From: a bacterium | GTDB taxonomy: Bacteria > CSSED10-310 > JAFGSJ01 | Reading direction: 5' to 3' | Length of the DNA stretch: 62,739 bases | Assembly: GCA_016934675.1 (NCBI GenBank) | Contig: JAFGSJ010000080.1 | Span: forward strand, 1-62,739 | The notes under the pieces: generated by a model | What the model saw: only the letters and a program-made list of their open reading frames with translations | Database searches by the model: none | Told to the model about the DNA's origin: nothing | In this document: piece after piece, positions 59,845-62,739 of the stretch | Layout of the letters: each line of letters starts with the position of its first letter | Numbering within the stretch: the stretch's first letter is position 1 | Made by a program: the position numbers and the translations under genes

Positions 59845-61314
59845 TCAAGGCCGTGAGCACGTTCTGATCCGGTCCTGCTCGATTTCCTCGATCAGGCTCT
59901 CATTGATCTCCGATGTCGGATATTCACCGGTAAAACAAGCGGTACAGAAATGTGTGAGTTCCGGATTGCCCAGATATACCGCTTTGAGCATATTCTCGAG
60001 CGGCTGATAGATGACCTTGTCGGCCCCGATGATGGTGGCTATGATTTCACTCGAATGCCCTCTGGCTATGAATTCCAGCTTGGTTTGCATGTCGATGCCG
60101 TAATAGCAGGGTGAGGTCAATGGCGCCGAATAGGATGCGAAATAGACTTTGGAAGCATTGGCTTCATGGGCCATCGAAACGATATTCCGGGATGTATTCC
60201 CCCTGACGATACTGTCATCGACCAATAGAACTTTTTTGTTGTTAAATTCGGCCGGGATCGGACTCAGCTTCTGACGCACGGAGATGCGACGCGTTTCGTC
60301 GCCGGGCATGATGAACGTGCGGCCGATATAACGGTTCTTGACCAGACCCTCACGATATTTGATGCCCAGCTCGCGGGCCAGCTCGATAGCAGCATCCCGC
60401 GAAGAATCCGGGACCGGAATGACCACATCGATATCGAGATCGTGCTTTTTGACTTCCTGGGCCAGATACTTACCCATGAATACACGGCTCTTATAGACAT
60501 TGACCTTGTCCAGGATCGAGTCGGGTCTCGCGAAGTAAACCCACTCGAAAATGCAGGGATGATGCGGGATATGGCTGCTTGTGGCACTGAAGCCCGTGTG
60601 GACCTTCCGGCTCTTCTCCTCGATGAATATGACCTCGCCTGCTTTGACATCACGAAAATTCCGGTAACCGAGCATGGACAGGACCGCACTCTCCGAAGCC
60701 AAAGCATACTGTGGCAGAAACTCATCCTGACGCCAACCGAACGAAAGAGGACGAATACCATACGGGTCACGAAACGCGACCAATCCCTGACCCGAAATAT
60801 AACTGATGACCGAATAAGCCCCCTTGGCTTCGCTGAATACGATCTCGACCGCTTGCAGAATGTCCTCAAAACTCAACTTATGGTCCGATTTCAAGGCCAA
60901 TGCTTCGGCAAATAAATTGAGAATAGCCTCCACATCGTTCGTCGACGTGAGCATCCTCCTTCGTTTGGTTTCCAATTCCCGACGGAGGGAATGGTAATTC
61001 GTGACATTACCGTTATGTACAATGGCGATGCCATACGGATAGTTCACCACGAAGGGTTGAGCATCCTCGACCTTGCACCCGCCCACCGTGGGGTAACGCA
61101 CCTGGGCCAAGCCGACATTACCGCGTAATTCAGCAATATCCTCATATGTGCTGAACACGTCCCGGATCAGACCCAATCCCTTCTTGACATGAAACATGCC
61201 GTCGTAGGTCAGCATGCCCGCAGCGTCCTGACCTCGATGCTGAACGGTCAGCAGACCTCGAGTCAAACGTTCGATCACTTCCGTGTTTTCAAATAAGCCA
61301 ACTATGCCACACAT
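59845..61314 (-). CDS. purF: Amidophosphoribosyltransferase PurF
   Basis: A 489-residue enzyme for the first step of purine synthesis (PRPP plus glutamine to phosphoribosylamine). Catalytic Cys2 follows the initiator Met (MCGIVGLFEN), with no propeptide. Then the class II glutaminase motifs (LTVQHRGQDAAG, AIVHNGNVTNYHSL) and the PRPP loop VLLVDDSIVRGNTSRNI. Later cysteines (CYYGIDM; then FCTACFTGEYP) match the Fe-S or structural Cys of the Bacillus type. AGGAG is eight bases before ATG 61314. Only pur gene in the window. Confidence 0.96.
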   Translation of the reverse strand: MCGIVGLFENTEVIERLTRGLLTVQHRGQDAAGMLTYDGMFHVKKGLGLIRDVFSTYEDIAELRGNVGLAQVRYPTVGGCKVEDAQPFVVNYPYGIAIVHNGNVTNYHSLRRELETKRRRMLTSTNDVEAILNLFAEALALKSDHKLSFEDILQAVEIVFSEAKGAYSVISYISGQGLVAFRDPYGIRPLSFGWRQDEFLPQYALASESAVLSMLGYRNFRDVKAGEVIFIEEKSRKVHTGFSATSSHIPHHPCIFEWVYFARPDSILDKVNVYKSRVFMGKYLAQEVKKHDLDIDVVIPVPDSSRDAAIELARELGIKYREGLVKNRYIGRTFIMPGDETRRISVRQKLSPIPAEFNNKKVLLVDDSIVRGNTSRNIVSMAHEANASKVYFASYSAPLTSPCYYGIDMQTKLEFIARGHSSEIIATIIGADKVIYQPLENMLKAVYLGNPELTHFCTACFTGEYPTSEINESLIEEIEQDRIRTCSRP

Positions 61315-61642
61315 CGATACTACTCCTGTCGATAGACTGAAATACACAACAGATTCAAACCGGTTGCAGGTGTACCCGATTATGAGCTCTCTGTGGACAC
61401 AACCCGGCCGATCCACCACCTATCCATAGCAAGGAAAACACACAATTACAACCCCTTCTTTTCGAGGCCGGTATTGTCTCGCACAAAATCCTCTCTGGCA
61501 GGGCCATGCCCTTTGCTAAAGGCCATCCCAATCAGTAGCTCCCGAATATCTATACAAACACCTGACATTTACCCCGGCCTTTTTTTGCCGCCTGACTTGA
61601 CAATCTAAACTGATGATATTATCTTATGTAAGTCTCTCACAA

Positions 61643-61715
61643 GGGCCGCTAGCTCAGGTGGTAGAGCACCGGCCTTTTAAGCCGGGTGTCGAAGGTTCGA
61701 GTCCTTCGCGGCTCA
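61643..61715 (+). tRNA. tRNA-Lys (anticodon UUU)
   Basis: Seven-base acceptor stem GGGCCGC/GCGGCTC with one G-U pair, D-arm GCTC..GAGC, anticodon stem CCGGC/GCCGG with loop CTTTTAA (anticodon TTT), five-base variable loop GTGTC, T-arm GAAGG/CCTTC with TTCGAGT, and discriminator A at 61715. CCA is not encoded. It is 21 bp upstream of tRNA-Glu on the same strand. Confidence 0.97.
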
Positions 61716-61736
61716 TGTATTACTTTGTTTAAGAGT

Positions 61737-61811
61737 GTCCCCATCGTCTAGCCAGGCCTAGGACACCGCCCTTTCACGGCGGCGACAGGGGTTTAAATCC
61801 CCTTGGGGACG
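61737..61811 (+). tRNA. tRNA-Glu (anticodon UUC)
   Basis: Acceptor stem GTCCCCA/TGGGGAC, D-arm, anticodon stem CCGCC/GGCGG with loop CTTTCAC (anticodon TTC), T-arm AGGGG/CCCCT with TTTAAAT, discriminator G at 61811. No encoded CCA. A run of eight T follows at once. Its 3' end is partly duplicated downstream (see tandem repeat). Confidence 0.97.
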
Positions 61812-62028
61812 CTTTTTTTTGTACGCACGTCGGTCCTCCCGACGTGAAAGGGCGGTCCACAAATAATGTAGGCGGCGACAGATCCGTCAATGCCGAAGGC
61901 AATGACGTCCCAGTTCAAATCCCCTTGGGGACGCTTTTTTTATGTACGCACGTCGGTCCTCACGACGTGAAAGGGCGGTCCACAAATAATGTAGGCGGCG
62001 ACCCCGTCAATGCCGCAGGCAATGACGT
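61791..62028 (+). repeat. Tandem repeat carrying tRNA-Glu 3'-end pieces (two copies, period about 122 bp)
   Basis: Copy 1 (61791-61908) begins inside tRNA-Glu at its T-loop. Copy 2 (61913-62028) begins GTTCAAATCCCCTTGGGG and repeats the tRNA 3' end plus the same downstream DNA with few changes. Each copy then holds a hairpin of ACGTCGG/CCGACGT type, a 12-base inverted copy of the tRNA anticodon arm (GTGAAAGGGCGG at 61844-61855), a direct copy of GGCGGCGAC, and an imperfect hairpin CGTCAATGCC/GGCAATGACG. Copy 2 cannot fold as a tRNA because its T-stem is mismatched. Function unknown. Confidence 0.85.
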
Positions 62029-62349
62029 TCTTCGGGTTCACCCGTCTTCGCTCAATAAAGCGGAGCTACGACGCGAGTAAACATCCCCTTGTTTACCCTT
62101 CGTAGCACATTGCATAGAGCTTCGGAGTTTGTATACCGACATCCGAGAAGTGTGCGGAGTAGGGCCAGTACTCCATAGCATGACGGTGTTGCGAAGGAGG
62201 AAGAACATTCTCACCAGCTTCCGATCTTGTCAGAAGGGAGTCGAGAAATGTGCGACGGGGGAGTGTCTGTCGTGTCGAAGCCTTGGCGCTGACAGGACGA
62301 TTTTTTTATTGTGAAAAGAATGGATTCTTGAAAAAATACAAAACAGCTT
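62029..62349 (+). other. Structured noncoding stretch after the tRNA repeat
   Basis: No supportable gene. A two-part hairpin occupies 62065-62106: outer stem GCTACGA/TCGTAGC, inner stem GTAAACA/TGTTTAC, loop TCCCCT. Further on, an imperfect stem between about 62265 and 62300 is followed by seven T (62301-62307) and could be a terminator. The middle is purine-rich with no clear fold by eye. A 61-codon frame inside has no ribosome binding site. Possible noncoding RNA or debris of a repeat cluster. Confidence 0.4.
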
Positions 62350-62559
62350 TTATTTCAATGCTGCTATCAATGTATTCATCACCATGTCAATCGCGGTGTG
62401 CACATCATAGGAAAGATTGGGTTTGATTAAAGGTTTTATATCCGAGAGAAACCGTTCATTCTTGCTTTTTAAGACAAGATTGTTTTCAAATTCCCTTCGA
62501 GAAATATGTACATTAACATGTTCAATATATCGAACAAAGCAATCAAAAAAAAGGGTCAA
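62350..62559 (-). pseudogene. Fragment resembling the AbiEii toxin C-terminus
   Basis: A 69-residue frame on the minus strand. Its C-terminal part (ISRREFENNLVLKSKNERF, then LSDIKPLIKPNLSYDVHTAI) follows the pattern of the end of AbiEii/AbiGii nucleotidyltransferase toxins (..FxxNLxxKLxDxxFLxDLxPLLxP...). The nucleotidyltransferase core is missing, and the frame begins at the end of the RAYT-type transposase gene, so it looks like a truncated leftover cut by that element. Pattern-level match only. No antitoxin is visible. Confidence 0.4.
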
Positions 62560-62739
62560 GTCTCCTCTTGACTCTTTTTCAGAAGGGAAAGGATATTTTC
62601 TATCCGGTGATTGATGTGTTCATTATGGTCTCTGAGAACTCCTATTCGGGTGATCACGGAATTGACAGAGCTGTATCTGGCCAACCCGAAATGAGCACCA
62701 ATTGATAAGAGGGTGTCTGCACGCAGGTGGCGGATCAGA
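62556..62739 (-). CDS. RAYT-type transposase, C-terminal part (runs off window)
   Basis: The last 61 codons of a gene whose 5' end lies beyond the window edge. The visible protein (LIRHLRADTLLSIGAHFGLA, then RYSSVNSVITRI and ENILSLLKKSQEE, ending at TGA 62558-62556) is the DnaA-C-like helix-turn-helix found behind the Y1 nuclease domain in REP-associated tyrosine transposases. The reading frame is uninterrupted, unlike the dead relative at 12331-12490. Whether the nuclease HuH motif is intact cannot be seen here. Confidence 0.65.
   Translation of the reverse strand, partial: LIRHLRADTLLSIGAHFGLARYSSVNSVITRIGVLRDHNEHINHRIENILSLLKKSQEET

Noticed and set aside
61791..62028. CRISPR array
   Set aside because: Only two copies, period and repeat length too large, no spacer structure and no cas gene; it is a tandem duplication involving a tRNA end.
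61844..62080. 78-codon frame over the tRNA-derived repeat
   Set aside because: Its internal sequence repetition is explained by the DNA tandem repeat; no ribosome binding site.

Overview
The window is about 62.7 kb of bacterial chromosome from a diderm organism. This is inferred from a complete RND efflux pump with a lipoprotein adaptor, several lipobox-bearing secreted proteins and many periplasm-facing polytopic proteins. Start codons are usually preceded by clear AGGAGG-type ribosome binding sites, and ATGA stop/start overlaps are common. I cannot place the organism in a phylum from the sequence alone. The mix (saccharopine reductase, HEAT-repeat chemotaxis cluster, zinc-ribbon/receiver fusion, bacterial STT3-like protein, short spreading intergenic repeats) fits a little-studied environmental lineage better than a model proteobacterium or firmicute.

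Layout. 1-2.2 kb: a decayed beta-propeller-like fragment, then a lipid pair (DAG-kinase-like and PlsC). 2.2-4.2 kb (minus): saccharopine reductase and a single-domain response regulator. 4.2-9.8 kb (minus): three consecutive polytopic GT39-like glycosyltransferases. 10-12 kb: a lipoprotein joining a DJ-1/PfpI-like domain to beta-propeller-like repeats. 12.3-12.9 kb: remains of a REP-associated (RAYT-type) transposase. 12.9-15 kb: SnoaL-like, SpoIIAA-like and CBM9-like genes. 15-20.1 kb: tetR, RND adaptor and RND pump, with two related operator palindromes. 20.5-29.2 kb: a chemotaxis-like operon (CheY, CheA, CheW, MCP, HEAT-repeat protein, CheR, CheB). 29.4-39.3 kb: the conserved translation/RNA block (promoter, attenuator-like hairpin, rimP, nusA, infB, DUF503, rbfA, nrnA-like, truB, rpsO, pnp, dut). 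39.3-44.4 kb (minus): 2-hydroxyacid dehydrogenase, two SPFH proteins, a SRPBCC-like protein, TrmJ and a small ORF. 44.9-54.3 kb: a tight seven-gene envelope operon (UbiA-like, radical SAM, GT39-like, parvulin, sulfatase-TPR, STT3-like, B12-radical SAM). 54.6-57.2 kb: a secreted metalloprotease with a textbook terminator. 57.3-61.3 kb: a decayed small ORF, PspA, zinc-ribbon response regulator, NfeD-like protein and PurF. 61.6-62.7 kb: tRNA-Lys, tRNA-Glu, a tandem repeat built from tRNA-Glu pieces, structured noncoding DNA, an AbiEii-like fragment and the C-terminus of another RAYT-type transposase running off the window.

How it works together. The 44.9-54.3 kb operon is the best candidate for an undescribed system. 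It places an oligosaccharyltransferase-like protein with recognisable STT3/PglB motifs beside a prenyltransferase-like protein, a glycosyltransferase-like protein, a periplasmic foldase, an alkaline-phosphatase-superfamily enzyme with TPRs and two radical SAM enzymes. Those parts would suit making and transferring a lipid-linked glycan or decorating envelope proteins. The glycosyltransferase trio at 4-10 kb could feed the same pathway. The chemotaxis cluster has no flagellar or pilus gene nearby, so its output is unknown. The repeat-rich edges (9.8-10 kb, 12.3 kb, 44.6 kb, 57.5 kb, 61.8-62.7 kb) mark past mobile-element or repeat activity.
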